This document shows, in pieces, positions 40,707 through 53,666 of a stretch of DNA of 64,000 nt. This DNA is from Clostridium sp. NkU-1. GTDB lineage: Bacteria > Bacillota_A > Clostridia > Lachnospirales > Lachnospiraceae. The notes under the pieces were generated by a model, which was not told where the DNA came from, made no database searches, and was given only the letters and a program-made list of their open reading frames with translations. The stretch covers positions 62,001-126,000 of the forward strand of contig BBDR01000013.1 of assembly GCA_001312405.1 (NCBI GenBank), in the 5' to 3' direction. The number at the start of each line of letters is the position of its first letter. Positions within the stretch are counted from its first letter, which is position 1. The position numbers were made by a program, and so were the translations under genes.

Positions 40707-42161
40707 TCAGAGATTTGCTCATAAATCAAACAAACCTGCAAAAACAAGCGATTATTGATGGGGAAACAAGTATTACGTATCAAGACCTGGTACAAAAGGC
40801 TATGGCAATTCAGGTCTGCCTGCAGGAGCCATTGGGAAAATACCGCAATATTTTTACCGGATGGGAGTGATTATATTGCTGCTCTTTTCGGGGTATTCAT
40901 GTTAGGGAAAACAGCTTTTCCTATAAGTGTCCGTCTGACAAAACATGAAGTGATTCCTCTGCTGGACCAGACAGCCACAGATATAATCATTACATCCAGG
41001 AGATTCCGCCCGGTTTTTGAAGAGATAAAATCCACGGATGTACCTGATTTGCAGGTGATTTATGTTGAGGAATGCCAGCTGGAAGAATCCATGCCGATTC
41101 TTTTTAAAAACAGTACAGGACCGGATGAACCCATGATCCTGTTAACAACATCCGGCTCTACAGGCAGGGTCAAAATTGTACCTCTTTCAGAGAGGAACGT
41201 TGAGACTTCTGTTTTAGGATATATAGATAAAATGTGTTTTGAGGACATGGATGAGAAGATGATCAGGTACACCCTTGCAGTTCCGTTTTCTTCTGCATAC
41301 GGATTGATGATCCTGTGTGCCTGTCTCATGAAAACGTTTCCTATGGTCCTCCTTAAGGAAGACTTTACTTTGGACTCCTTTTATAAAACGGTTCAGGACA
41401 ACAGGGTGACCCACTATGAAGGTGGGGCAACGGTTCCATTTTTGATGGAACAAACAGCAGGCAGGCCTTTTCCTTATGATATTCATTTATTAAAATATTT
41501 CGGATTCGGAGGAAGCAAGGTTTCCGGGGTCACATTGAAAAAAACTTTTAACTGCCTATCCGGGAATCCAGCTCTGGCAAGGCTACGGGATGACAGAGCT
41601 GCCCCGTTAATTACAAAATGCTCAAAAATCAGTTTAGAGAAACTGGATTCCGTAGGAAAGGCGATAAAAGGAGTTAAAATATCCATAGAAGCTGACGGGG
41701 TAATCACGGATGTTCCTTATATCAATGGAGAAATCCTTGTAAAGGGACCAAACGTGATGTCAGGATATTACAGAAATGAAGAGGAAACAAAGAAGGTACT
41801 GAAAAATGGCTATTTGTATACGGGTGATCTTGGGTATTTGGATGAGGACGGCTATTTGTATATCTGCGGGCGGAAGAAAAACGTGATTATTGTCAGAGGC
41901 TTCAACGTATATCCGGAAGAAGTGGAAGCCTGTATCTTAAACAGTCTGCTTGTAAATGATTGTGTTGTCTATGCCGAGACGGATGGCTGGGGAATTGAAA
42001 CCGTATGCGCAGATATCGTTCCAGCTGATCCTTTCGCCTGCCGGGAAAAAAATCGAGGAAGAAATCAGGGCTTACTGTAAAGCACATTTGTCAGGATTTA
42101 AACAGCCCCGGAAAATACAAATGGTTGACGCAATCAGAAAAACTGCGTCTGGAAAAAATGA
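40703..42161 (+). CDS. Acyl-AMP ligase (ANL superfamily) loading the ACP (several indels)
   Basis: About 485 residues from ATG 40703. Frame changes: a missing A near 40838 (repaired PLGKNTAIFLPDGSDYIAAL), a missing base near 42024 (repaired PADPLSPAGKKIEEEIRAYC) and an uncertain one at 42153, where one extra A would give the classical end RKTASGKK and a stop at 42161. ANL motifs: P-loop LLTTSGSTGRVKIVPLS, GFGGSKVSG, YLYTGDLGYLDEDGYLYICG and the hinge/A8 GRKKNVIIVRGFNVYPEEVE, and the catalytic Lys in TASGK. It activates a carboxylic acid as acyl-AMP and transfers it to the ACP encoded just upstream. The acid is unknown. Confidence 0.85.
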
Positions 42162-42181
42162 AAGGAGAAGAGGGGAGCAGC

Positions 42182-43052
42182 ATGAATTTGATTTATTTTC
42201 AGGGATTGAACTGCTATTCCAGCAGCATGATAAATGCTGCTGTTTTCATAGGTGTGGATTACTGGAATGCTTTTGCTGACTTATGGTCGGAAACAGACTT
42301 TACGTATGACCAGATCCATCATTTATATTTATCCAGAAGAATGCCTGCTAATCTGGAGGCCTTGGGCGTAAGCCAGAAATTTTTAAATTGTTGTTCCAAA
42401 CAGGAAATGGAGAAAAATATATCCCGGCTTACCGCTGGAGAGTGGAATGTAGTTGAAATGGATGCATTTTTCATTCCCTGGGTTCCTTATTATCATACAT
42501 TACACAGTTTCCATTATTTTATTGCCCGGAAGGAGGAAAACGGGGGGTTTTCCTGTTTTGACCCTACTTATGATAAAAAAAGATATAGAGTTAACAGATG
42601 AAGATATGATTTCCCATGCCTCTGATATCTGCCAGATTCATAAGATTAAAGAAAAACAGTTTCGTATGGAAATCCGGCGGGAGGCACAGGAAATTTTGTA
42701 CACTCATCAGAAAACACAGGAAAGTCTTCTGGAACAAATTTGGGAATGCGCTTATGGAAAACCGAAAAATGGGGAACTGCTTGCAAGGTACATAGATGCT
42801 TTGATTAATAATCGGTATCTTTATCTTCATTACCTTCAAAACATGCCGTTGTCCAGCGATAAATATGACAGGTATTTTCATAAGGAATATTTCTTAAAGT
42901 GGACGGCAGTGAAGCATGGATTATATAAGGCCTCTATCAGGCAGAACAACCGGGAAATCATCAGGGAAGTATGCGGGAATTTCCAGGAACTGATACAGGA
43001 AGAAATGGATATTGCCCGAAAAATTGAGGCAATGAGCCCTGAAGTGAATTAA
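42182..43052 (+). CDS. BtrH-like cysteine acyltransferase/peptidase-fold protein (frameshifted)
   Basis: About 290 residues after removing one surplus A at 42575-42581 (repaired FDPTYDKKDIELTDEDMI). The N-terminus FQGLNCYSSSMINAAVFIGV carries a Cys in the position expected for papain-like BtrH N-terminal domains; a His follows in LHSFHYFIARK and an Asp-Pro in FSCFDPTYD. BtrH of butirosin synthesis moves an acyl group from an ACP to the aminoglycoside amine. Together with the ACP and ligase this suggests ACP-dependent acylation of an unknown amine. The C-terminal ~120 residues are helical and unrecognised. Closed by the terminator at 43067. Confidence 0.65.
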
Positions 43053-43066
43053 AGAAAAAAACAGCC

Positions 43067-43099
43067 AGTGGGAACCAGATTATCGGTTTCCATTTTTTT
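43067..43099 (+). terminator. Terminator after the ACP/ligase/BtrH-like cluster
   Basis: TGGGAACC (43069-43076) pairs with GGTTTCCA (43085-43092), followed by T7. Confidence 0.8.
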
Positions 43100-43170
43100 A
43101 CTTATAACTTAAATTCATAGTATCAATTCCAATCTTATATATTCTTTTCCTGAAAATTATTTTATTTTAG

Positions 43171-43199
43171 TTGAAAAATCCCGATAAATGTTCTATTAT
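43171..43199 (+). promoter_or_regulatory. Predicted promoter of the leuB-ilvD-ilvB-serC-serA operon
   Basis: TTGAAA (43171-43176), 17 bp, TATTAT (43194-43199); expected start ~43206, just before the first leader hairpin. Confidence 0.65.
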
Positions 43200-43211
43200 G
43201 AGAAGAAATAT

Positions 43212-43304
43212 ATTATCGAAAGCAAAAAAACGCCTTCGATAATCGGATGGACGGCAGTAAAAAAACACTGCCTTTTATCAGAAGTCTGAAAAGCGGTTTC
43301 TGAT
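43212..43304 (+). promoter_or_regulatory. Three-hairpin leader upstream of leuB
   Basis: Three consecutive stems: ATTATCGAA/TTCGATAAT (43212-43243), GGCAGT/ACTGCC followed by TTTT (43253-43276), ATCAGAA/TTCTGAT (43277-43304). The first two loops both contain AAAAAAAC. The second is a short terminator-like hairpin, so attenuation is possible. No T-box specifier or T-box bulge (GGTGGNACCGCG) is seen. Confidence 0.6.
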
Positions 43305-43348
43305 AAGTTATATTAGCAAAGTACAGTGGCATAGAGGGAGAGGAAGAG

Positions 43349-46117
<2,769 letters not shown>

Positions 46118-46134
46118 GACAAAAGGAGCGGCCT

Positions 46135-47813
46135 ATGAAAACATTGACAGGAGCAGAAATTGTGATCGAATGCCTGAAAGAGCAGGGAGTGGATACTGTT
46201 TTTGGTTATCCGGGCGGTACGATCCTGAATATATACGATGCCCTTTATAAGCACCAGGATGAGATAACCCATATCCTGACCTCCCATGAACAGGGCGCAG
46301 CCCATGCGGCGGACGGATATGCAAGAGCCACAGGCAAGACCGGTGTATGTCTTGCCACTTCAGGACCTGGAGCAACCAACCTGGTAACTGGAATTGCAAC
46401 CGCCTTTATGGATTCCATCCCAATGGTTGCCATTACCTGCAACGTGGCGGTGAACCTCCTTGGACGGGACAGCTTCCAGGAGATAGATATTGCCGGTGTG
46501 ACCATGCCCATCACAAAATACAACTTTATCGTTAAAGATATAACAAAGCTGGCAGACACCATCCGCCGGGCATTTTGCATCGCTCAGACCGGAAGACCGG
46601 GCCCTGTGCTGGTGGATATCACAAAGGATGTAACAGCCGGTACCTTTGAATATGAATATCAGACTCCAGAGCCGATTAAAAGGCAGGAGGATACCATAAC
46701 CGAGGAGGATTTAGACACAGCGCTACAGTTGATCCGGAAATCCCAGAAGCCGTATATTTTCGTAGGTGGAGGTGCGGTTGCAGCCAATGCTTCGGAAGAA
46801 CTTTCTTCCTTTGCCCACAAGATCCAGGCCCCGGTGGCAGACAGTCTTATGGGAAAAGGAGCATTTAACGGTACCGATGAATTGTATACCGGAATGGTAG
46901 GAATGCACGGGACCAAGACCTCTAATTTCGGAATTACTGAATGCGACTTATTGATCGTAGTGGGCGCCCGGTTCAGTGACCGGGTGACTGGTAATGCCGC
47001 CAAGTTCGCCAGAAGGGCGAAGATCCTTCAATTTGATGTGGACCCGGCGGAGATCAATAAGAATGTCAAGACCTATGCCAGTGTGTAGGTGATGTAAAAG
47101 TGATCTTAAAAAAGCTCAATGCCCGTTTAGATCCCATCAACCATGAAGAATGGCTGGCACACATTGACCGGTTAAAGGATATGTATCCCATGCGCTTTGA
47201 TAAAAGCACTCTGACCGGTCCTTATGTTATTGAAAAGATTTATGAGATCACACAGGGAGACGCCGTCATCACAACAGAGGTAGGCCAGCATCAGATGTGG
47301 GCTGCCCAGTTCTACCAGTATAAATACCCCAGAAGCTTCATATCCTCCGGCGGTCTTGGAACCATGGGCTACGGCCTGGGGGCTTCCCTGGGAGCAAAGC
47401 TGGGCTGTAAGGATAAGGTGGTCATTAATGTGGCAGGAGACGGCTGTTTCCGGATGAACATGAATGAGATCGCCACAGCTACCCGTTACAATATCCCCAT
47501 CATCCAGGTGGTTCTAAACAATCACGTACTGGGCATGGTCCGCCAGTGGCAGACCCTGTTCTATGGAAAGCGGTATTCACATACAGTGCTTAATGACCAG
47601 GTGGATTTTGTAAAGGTAGCGGAAGGGCTGGGAGCCAAGGCATACCGGGTGACCAGTAAGGAGGAATTTGAGCCTGTCCTCAGAGAAGCTATAGAGTTAA
47701 ACGTTCCTGTTGTTATAGATTGTCAGATTCATTGCGATGACAAGGTATTCCCAATGGTATCTCCGGGAGCGCCCATCCAGGATGCGTTTGACGCAGAAGA
47801 CCTAAAGATTTAA
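46135..47813 (+). CDS. ilvB: Acetolactate synthase, large (catalytic) subunit (frameshifted)
   Basis: About 559 residues. A missing G near 47085 splits it; repaired text TYASVVGDVKVILKKLNARL. The catalytic Glu lies in LTSHEQGAAHAADGYAR (Glu ~50); the TPP/Mg site is VAGDGCFRMNMNEIATATRY. The product joins two pyruvates, or pyruvate and 2-oxobutyrate. The small regulatory subunit gene ilvN does not follow; serC does. Ribosome binding site aaaggagcggcct. Confidence 0.95.
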
Positions 47814-47837
47814 GACAAAAGTATGAGGAGGAAGATT

Positions 47838-48922
47838 ATGAACAGAGTGTACAATTTTTCCGCAGGACCAGCTGTGTTGCCGGAAGAAGTCTTAAGAGAA
47901 GCAGCGGAGGAGATGATGGATTACAGAGGCAGCGGTATGTCTGTCATGGAGATGAGCCACAGGTCTAAGCTGTTTGAGACGATCATCGGTGATGCAGAAG
48001 CGGATTTGCGGGATTTATTGAAGATTCCGGACAATTACAAGGTATTGTTTTTGCAGGGCGGTGCCTCCCAGCAGTTTGCTATGGTTCCCATGAACTTATT
48101 TAAGAACCGTGTGGGAGATTACATCATTACGGGACAGTGGGCAAAAAAAGGCGTACCAGGAAGCAAAGCTTTACGGCACGGCCAATGCGGTTGCCTCAAG
48201 CGCCGACAAGACCTTCAGTTATATCCCCGATGTTTCGGATCTGCCGATTTCCGATGATGCGGATTACGTTTATATCTGTGAAAACAACACGATCTACGGT
48301 ACAAAGTTCAAAGAATTACCAAATACAAAAGGAAAAACACTTGTTGCTGATCTCTCCTCCTGTTTCTTATCGGAACCTGTTGACGTTTCAAAATACGGCT
48401 GATTTTTGCAGGCGCCCAGAAGAACGTAGGGCCTGCAGGCGTGGTAATCGCCATCATCCGGGAAGACTTAATCACAGAGGATGTGCTTCCGGGAACTCCT
48501 ACCATGCTCCGTTATAAGACCCATGCCGATGAGAAATCTCTTTATAACACACCGCCGGCTTATGGAATTTACATCTGCGGAAAGGTGTTTCAATGGTTAA
48601 AGAAGCGGGGCGCTTAGATGCCATGAAAGAATTCAATGAAAAGAAGGCAGCCATTCTTTATGATTACCTGGACCAGAGCCAGATGTTTACCGGTACCGTA
48701 GTAAAGAAGGACCGTTCCCTTATGAATGTACCGTTTGTGACCGGTGATGAGGAACTGGATGCACTGTTTGTAAAGGAATCAAAGGCAGCAGGATTTGAAA
48801 ATTTAAAGGGCCACAGGAGCGTGGGCGGTATGCGGGCCAGCATCTACAACGCCATGCCAATAGAAGGTGTGGAGAAGCTGGTTTCCTTTATGAAGGATTT
48901 TGAAGCAAAGCATGGGAAATAA
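47838..48922 (+). CDS. serC: Phosphoserine aminotransferase (three frameshifts)
   Basis: About 361 residues from ATG 47838 (AGGAGGAAG upstream). Breaks: surplus A at 48143-48149 (repaired [20 protein letters not shown]), a missing C near 48403 (repaired [20 protein letters not shown], with the PLP lysine in AGAQKNVG) and a missing G near 48597 (repaired [18 protein letters not shown]). N-terminal [14 protein letters not shown] and [11 protein letters not shown] are diagnostic. It makes phosphoserine from 3-phosphohydroxypyruvate and glutamate. Confidence 0.94.
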
Positions 48923-48944
48923 CCATACCGGGAGGAGAGGAATC

Positions 48945-50112
48945 ATGATAAAGAAAATTCATTGCCTCAATGGGGTTTCCGCCTGCGGAACCGCATTGCT
49001 GACAGAAGATTATACATTAACAGATGACATAAAAGAAGCGGATGGTGTCCTGGTACGAAGCGCTTCCATGCATGAGCTGGAACTTCCTGAGAGCCTTTTG
49101 GCCGTTGCAAGAGCTGGAGCAGGAGTCAATAACATTCCCCTGGATGAGTGTGCTGCAAAGGGAATCGTGGTGTTCAACACCCCTGGAGCCAATGCCAACG
49201 GAGTCAAGGAGCTGGTTATTGCAGGCCTTATGATAGCTTCCAGGGATATTGAAGGAGGCATCCGCTGGTGTAAAGACAATAAAGACGATGCAGACATTGC
49301 AAAATCTGCGGAAAAAGCCAAAAAAAGCCTTTGCAGGATGTGAGATCAAGGGAAAGAAGCTGGGCGTTATCGGTCTTGGAGCCATTGGCTCGGAAGTTGC
49401 CAATGCCTGCTCTTCCTTAGGGATGGAGGTCTACGGATATGATCCCTTTATTTCCATCAATGCAGCATGGAAGCTTTCCAGAAACATCAAGCACATCACC
49501 TCCGTGGATACTATTTTCCAGGAGTGCGATTACATAACCCTTCACCTGCCCTTAATTGATTCCACAAAAGGAATGGTGAATAAGGCTGTCCTTGACCTTA
49601 TGAAGGACGGTGCTGTGGTCCTGAACTTTTCAAGAGATGTCCTGGTGAATGAGGATGATATGGCAGAGGCCCTTAAGTCCGGAAAGATAAAGAAATATGT
49701 GACCGATTTCCCTAATCCAAAGTCAGCACATATGGAGGGAGCCATCGTTATCCCACATTTAGGCGCTTCTACTGAGGAATCCGAGGATAACTGTGCCAAA
49801 ATGGCGGCAGAGGAGATCGTGGATTACATTGATAACGGCAACATCCGCAATTCCGTAAACTTTCCTTCCTGTGATATGGGAGTGTGCAAGGCGGCCAGCC
49901 GTATCGCAGTGCTTCACTTAAATATCCCCAACATGATCGGACAGATTACGGGAACGCTGGCAGCAGGAGATGTGAATATCTCCGATATGACCAACAAAAG
50001 CCGTGAAAGATACGCTTATACCCTGCTTGATCTGGAAAGCGTTCCGGATGAAGAGAGCATAAAGAAGCTAAGTGATATCAAAGGCGTACTCCGGGTAAGG
50101 GTGATCAGGTAA
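48945..50112 (+). CDS. serA: D-3-phosphoglycerate dehydrogenase, short ACT-domain type (frameshifted)
   Basis: About 388 residues from ATG 48945 (gggaggagagg upstream). One surplus A in 49320-49326; repaired AKKAFAGCEIKGKKLGVIGL. NAD site GVIGLGAIGSEVA; a catalytic-loop segment VIPHLGASTEESEDNCAKMA; C-terminal ACT domain from LNIPNMIGQITGTLAAGDVN. It performs the first step of serine synthesis; serC before it does the second. The ACT domain suggests control by an amino acid. Confidence 0.94.
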
Positions 50113-50122
50113 AGGAGATATT

Positions 50123-51361
50123 ATGGCAATTGTAAAACCATTTCAATGCGTTAGGCCTGATGAACGGTATGCGGGTCAGGTAGCAGCCCTCCCCTATGAC
50201 GTATACAGCCGTAAGGAGGCCTGCCAGGTAACGGCAGCAAACCCAAGGTCATTTTTAAACATTGACAGGCCGGAAACCCAGTTTTCCGATGATGTGGACA
50301 CTTATGATGACCGTGTGTATGAAAAAGCCGGGGAGATGCTGAAAGGCTGGATAGAGGACGGGACATTTAAGAAAGATGGTCTGGAAGCTTATTATATCTA
50401 TGAGCTGACCATGGACGGAAGGCGTCAGACCGGGATCGTGGCCTGTTCTTCCATTGATGATTACGTAAATGGAGTCATTAAAAAACACGAAAACACCAGA
50501 GAAGAAAAGGAAGTGGACCGGATCCGCCATGTGGATACCACAGATGCCCAGACCGGCCCTATTTTCCTGGCCTACCGTTCCAATGAAGCGGTCAATGAAA
50601 TCGTTAATTTAGTAACAGGCACAGAGCCGCTGTACGATTTTGTGGCAGAAGACGGAATCAGCCACAGGGTATGGCGGATCCATGACAAAGAAAAGATTTC
50701 CCTGATTGAAAAGGCCTTTTGCACGATTCCCTCTACCTATATTGCAGATGGCCATCACAGGGCAGCTTCCGCCGTAAAGGTAGGGCTTAAGAGGCGCATG
50801 GAAAATCCGGGATATACTGGGGAAGAACCCTTTAACTATTTCCTTTCTGTGCTGTTTCCCCATGACCAGCTGATGATCATGCCTTATAACCGGGTGGTAA
50901 AAGATTTAAACGGCCTTTCAGAAGAAGATTTTCTTCAAAAAGCAGGGCAGTCCTTTGAAGTGACCTGTATGGGGACCGAAGCCTTCACACCTCCTGGCAA
51001 AGGGTCCTTTGGAATGTACTTAAACAGGAAATGGTACTGCTTAAAGGCTTTAGACTCCCTGAAATCCTCAGATCCGGTAAAGGGGCTTGATGTATCCCTT
51101 CTCCAGGATCATCTGCTGGGTCCTGTTTTAGGGATCGGAGATCCCAGAACGGATAAGAGAATTGATTTTATCGGAGGAATCAGAGGTCTTAAAGAGCTGG
51201 AAAAACGTTGCAGCCTGGATATGGCGGTGGCATTTTCCATGTACCCCACTTCAATCCAGGAACTGTTTGCCGTGGCAGATGCAGGGCTTTTGATGCCCCC
51301 TAAATCCACATGGTTCGAGCCAAAGCTTCGCAGCGGATTATTTATCCATCTTTTAAAATAA
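50123..51361 (+). CDS. DUF1015 family protein
   Basis: 412 residues, intact. Begins AIVKPFQCVRPDERYAGQVA then ALPYDVYS, the DUF1015 signature, and contains YIADGHHRAASA, a HHR motif conserved in the family. It lies 10 bp behind serA, last in the operon, as in many Clostridia, which points to a link with serine metabolism, but its reaction is unknown. Ends at a strong terminator. Confidence 0.9.
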   Translation: MAIVKPFQCVRPDERYAGQVAALPYDVYSRKEACQVTAANPRSFLNIDRPETQFSDDVDTYDDRVYEKAGEMLKGWIEDGTFKKDGLEAYYIYELTMDGRRQTGIVACSSIDDYVNGVIKKHENTREEKEVDRIRHVDTTDAQTGPIFLAYRSNEAVNEIVNLVTGTEPLYDFVAEDGISHRVWRIHDKEKISLIEKAFCTIPSTYIADGHHRAASAVKVGLKRRMENPGYTGEEPFNYFLSVLFPHDQLMIMPYNRVVKDLNGLSEEDFLQKAGQSFEVTCMGTEAFTPPGKGSFGMYLNRKWYCLKALDSLKSSDPVKGLDVSLLQDHLLGPVLGIGDPRTDKRIDFIGGIRGLKELEKRCSLDMAVAFSMYPTSIQELFAVADAGLLMPPKSTWFEPKLRSGLFIHLLK

Positions 51362-51411
51362 AACACGCCGTCCCCGGCAGGCAGAAGCCTATGGGGACGG
51401 CGTTTCTTTTT
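51362..51411 (+). terminator. Terminator of the leuB-DUF1015 operon
   Basis: CGCCGTCCCC (51366-51375) pairs with GGGGACGGCG (51393-51402); TTTCTTTTT follows. Its tail reaches the stop of the opposing aguR gene. Confidence 0.9.
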
Positions 51412-52411
51412 CAGGTTCTTTTTTTTAACTGTTCATCCCGGTAGGCAGCGTAGACCTCTAAGAGCTGGGGACGCTTTACAACCTCGATTTTTTTTGAAAA
51501 ATATTGTGAACATGGGTTTTTGCTGTTCCAAGGGAGATGTATAAATCCTCGCTTATTTCCTGGTTGGTTTTATCCATAAGAAGCACTCTCAGTATTTCCC
51601 TCTCTCTTGCGGTAAGATGGTAAGCCTCGCTAAAGCGGTACAGAATGCTTTCTTCTATATCAGAGGGCAGGTTTCCCCGGGTATGGCTGGTCACCTCTGA
51701 TACAATGGTATTATTTTTTTTAATAATATCTTTAAGTAGTACATAAGGTATGCGGCAGAAAATATGGCATAGATAAGATATAGGATGTCGGAGGTAAAAC
51801 TCCTGTTATTCATATTAATATAATATTTTGAATAGGTATCAAAGTTAAAAATCACAATGGTATCTTCGGCAATGATGGAGATATTCATGATGACCGTAAT
51901 GAAAAAAAAGTATTTTGCACCATTTATAGAAAGGATCCTGATATTCCTCAGGGTTCTTTTTTATTATCCCGAAACATTCTGCACCTAAATAAGTGTTGTA
52001 AAGCTGGCTGGGGAGGAAATAGAGCCATATCTTCCAGGCACTGTTGTCCATGGCCGGTACAAACAGCATGAAAGTCACGTATACCGTTAAAATTACATAA
52101 TCACGCGGGGTGATTGTTGTGTTTAACAGGGGTTTGAAAATGGTCAGGCAGCCCAAGGAAAAGATCAGATAGATCAATGTCTTATGGGTTGGAACGATCA
52201 TAAAAATCCTATTATAATTTCCTGCAAAATTCCCAAACATTTCTGATGCAAAAATCACAATATCATCTGTTAAAACTACCCCGAATATAATGCCGATCCA
52301 TAACAGAATCTTTTCCTTCCCATTAAAGAAAAGTGAGAAAGACATAAAAAGGATACCGGAGTAGATCGTAATTAAAACAAGATTGTAAATGAAGATAATT
52401 CCTTTTTCCAT
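51411..52411 (-). CDS. aguR: AguR-like membrane LuxR-family regulator (three frameshifts)
   Basis: About 333 residues. Seven hydrophobic helices (e.g. LLWIGIIFGVVLTDDIVIFA, SDILYLIYAIFSAAYLMYYL) precede a C-terminal LuxR helix-turn-helix: LTAREREILRVLLMDKTNQE, then LYISLGTAKTHVHNIFQK. Breaks: surplus base at 51902-51909, missing base near 51738, and the T8 run 51488-51495; the repaired tail reads IEVVKRPQLLEVYAAYRDEQ and stops at 51411. In Enterococcus and Lactococcus a polytopic LuxR-type protein, AguR, senses agmatine and activates the divergent agu operon; topology, DNA-binding type and gene position match here. Name is by this analogy. Confidence 0.82.
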
Positions 52412-52513
52412 AGTTCCTCCTGCCTTTTGTTCGTCTGTATGTTGTTCATCATCAGTATAGCAAATAAAAAAAGTTTTTTCAACTGCAAAATTTTATGAAG
52501 AGCCTACTTTTTA

Positions 52514-52610
52514 GTGCATAATGCACAAAAGTTTAGGAAGGTTTATGTGGATTAGAGTTAAAAGTGTTATAAAAATCCACCTTTGGTTGCATTCTCAACC
52601 GGTGTGAGAA
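52514..52610 (+). promoter_or_regulatory. Inverted repeats in the aguR-aguC intergenic region (operator candidates)
   Basis: GTGCAT-A-ATGCAC (52514-52526) and TTCTCA-N7-TGAGAA (52592-52610) lie upstream of aguC; GTGGATT...AATCCAC (52546-52580) encloses the space between them. A TATTTT at 52615 would be a -10, putting the second repeat over the -35. Likely AguR binding region. Confidence 0.5.
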
Positions 52611-52687
52611 CTGCTATTTTCATCTTGTGACGACGCGGTAAAACGCAAATCACGGCAAAACAAAAATCACAAAAGGAGGTTTTACTG

Positions 52688-53632
52688 ATGGCAGAGAAAA
52701 TAGTCCTTGCCTTAGGCGGAAATGCGCTGCAGTCAGGAAAAGGAGAAGCAACTGCTGGAGCGCAGCTTGAAGTCGTTCATAAGACTTGCGAGTACATAGC
52801 AGAACTAAATGAGCGTGGCTATGAGATGGCCATTGTACATGGGAACGGACCTCAGGTAGGAAGAATTTTGCTGGCATCTGAAACTGCAAAAGATGTAACA
52901 CCGCCTATGCCGTTTGACGTGTGCGGGGCAATGTCCCAGGGTTATATCGGGTATCATCTGCAGCAGAGTCTGAAATATGCACTCAATAAGAGGAATCAGA
53001 ACTTCCCTGTTGTCACCATCGCTACCCAGATGATTGTAGATGAACATGATCCTGCTTTTCACGATCCAACCAAACCCATCGGACCCTTTTATACAAAAGA
53101 AGAGGCTCACGCTCTTAAAGAAGAAAAGGGATACGTTATGAAAGAGGATGCCGGCCGAGGATACCGCAGGGTGGTTGCATCTCCTATTCCTAAAAAGATC
53201 GTGGAGATTGAGGCGGTAAAAGAATTATGGCCAAAGGCAATTGTTATTACCTGCGGAGGAGGCGGAATTCCGGTTATTGAGGATCCAACCGGCGCTCTCC
53301 ATGGAACAGCAGCAGTGATTGATAAGGATTTTGCAGCAGAGCTTCTGGCAGAACAGGTGAATGCAGACATTCTGATGATTTTAACAGAGGTGGAAAAGGT
53401 GGCAGTTAATTATAATAAGCCGGATCAGAAGAATCTGGACCATCTCAGCCTTATGGAAGCTGACCGGTATTGTAAGGAAGGGCAGTTTGCTCCGGGAAGC
53501 ATGCTTCCAAAGGTTCAGGCAGCCATGAAGTTTGTAAGATCCAATCCGTCAAAACGGGCGATCATCACCTCCCTTGATAAAGCGGTTGAAGCGCTGGAGG
53601 GGAAAACAGGCACTATATTCACATTTAACTGA
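52688..53632 (+). CDS. aguC: Carbamate kinase
   Basis: 314 residues, intact, start after AAAAGGAGG. Motifs IVLALGGNALQ, AIVHGNGPQVG, ITCGGGGIPVIED, TAAVIDKDFAAELLAEQ and GSMLPKVQAAMKF are the amino-acid-kinase/carbamate-kinase set. It converts carbamoyl phosphate and ADP to ATP, CO2 and NH3, the energy-yielding step of the agmatine (or arginine) deiminase pathway. Placed first in the operon here, unlike the usual last position in lactic acid bacteria. Confidence 0.94.
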   Translation: MAEKIVLALGGNALQSGKGEATAGAQLEVVHKTCEYIAELNERGYEMAIVHGNGPQVGRILLASETAKDVTPPMPFDVCGAMSQGYIGYHLQQSLKYALNKRNQNFPVVTIATQMIVDEHDPAFHDPTKPIGPFYTKEEAHALKEEKGYVMKEDAGRGYRRVVASPIPKKIVEIEAVKELWPKAIVITCGGGGIPVIEDPTGALHGTAAVIDKDFAAELLAEQVNADILMILTEVEKVAVNYNKPDQKNLDHLSLMEADRYCKEGQFAPGSMLPKVQAAMKFVRSNPSKRAIITSLDKAVEALEGKTGTIFTFN

Positions 53633-53666
53633 TTAACAATAAAAATTTATATAAGGAGACTTTGCC

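Noticed and set aside
43188..43288. 33-codon leader peptide upstream of leuB
   Set aside because: Its ATG lies before the predicted transcription start, has no SD, and there is no Leu/Ile/Val codon run typical of attenuators.
43100..43348. T-box riboswitch ahead of leuB
   Set aside because: The conserved T-box bulge and the antiterminator sequence are absent; only three simple hairpins are seen.
52558..52580. Fourth copy of the island promoter element (AAAAGTGTTAT upstream of aguC)
   Set aside because: Only GTGTTAT matches; the remaining 14 positions and the -35/-10 spacing do not.
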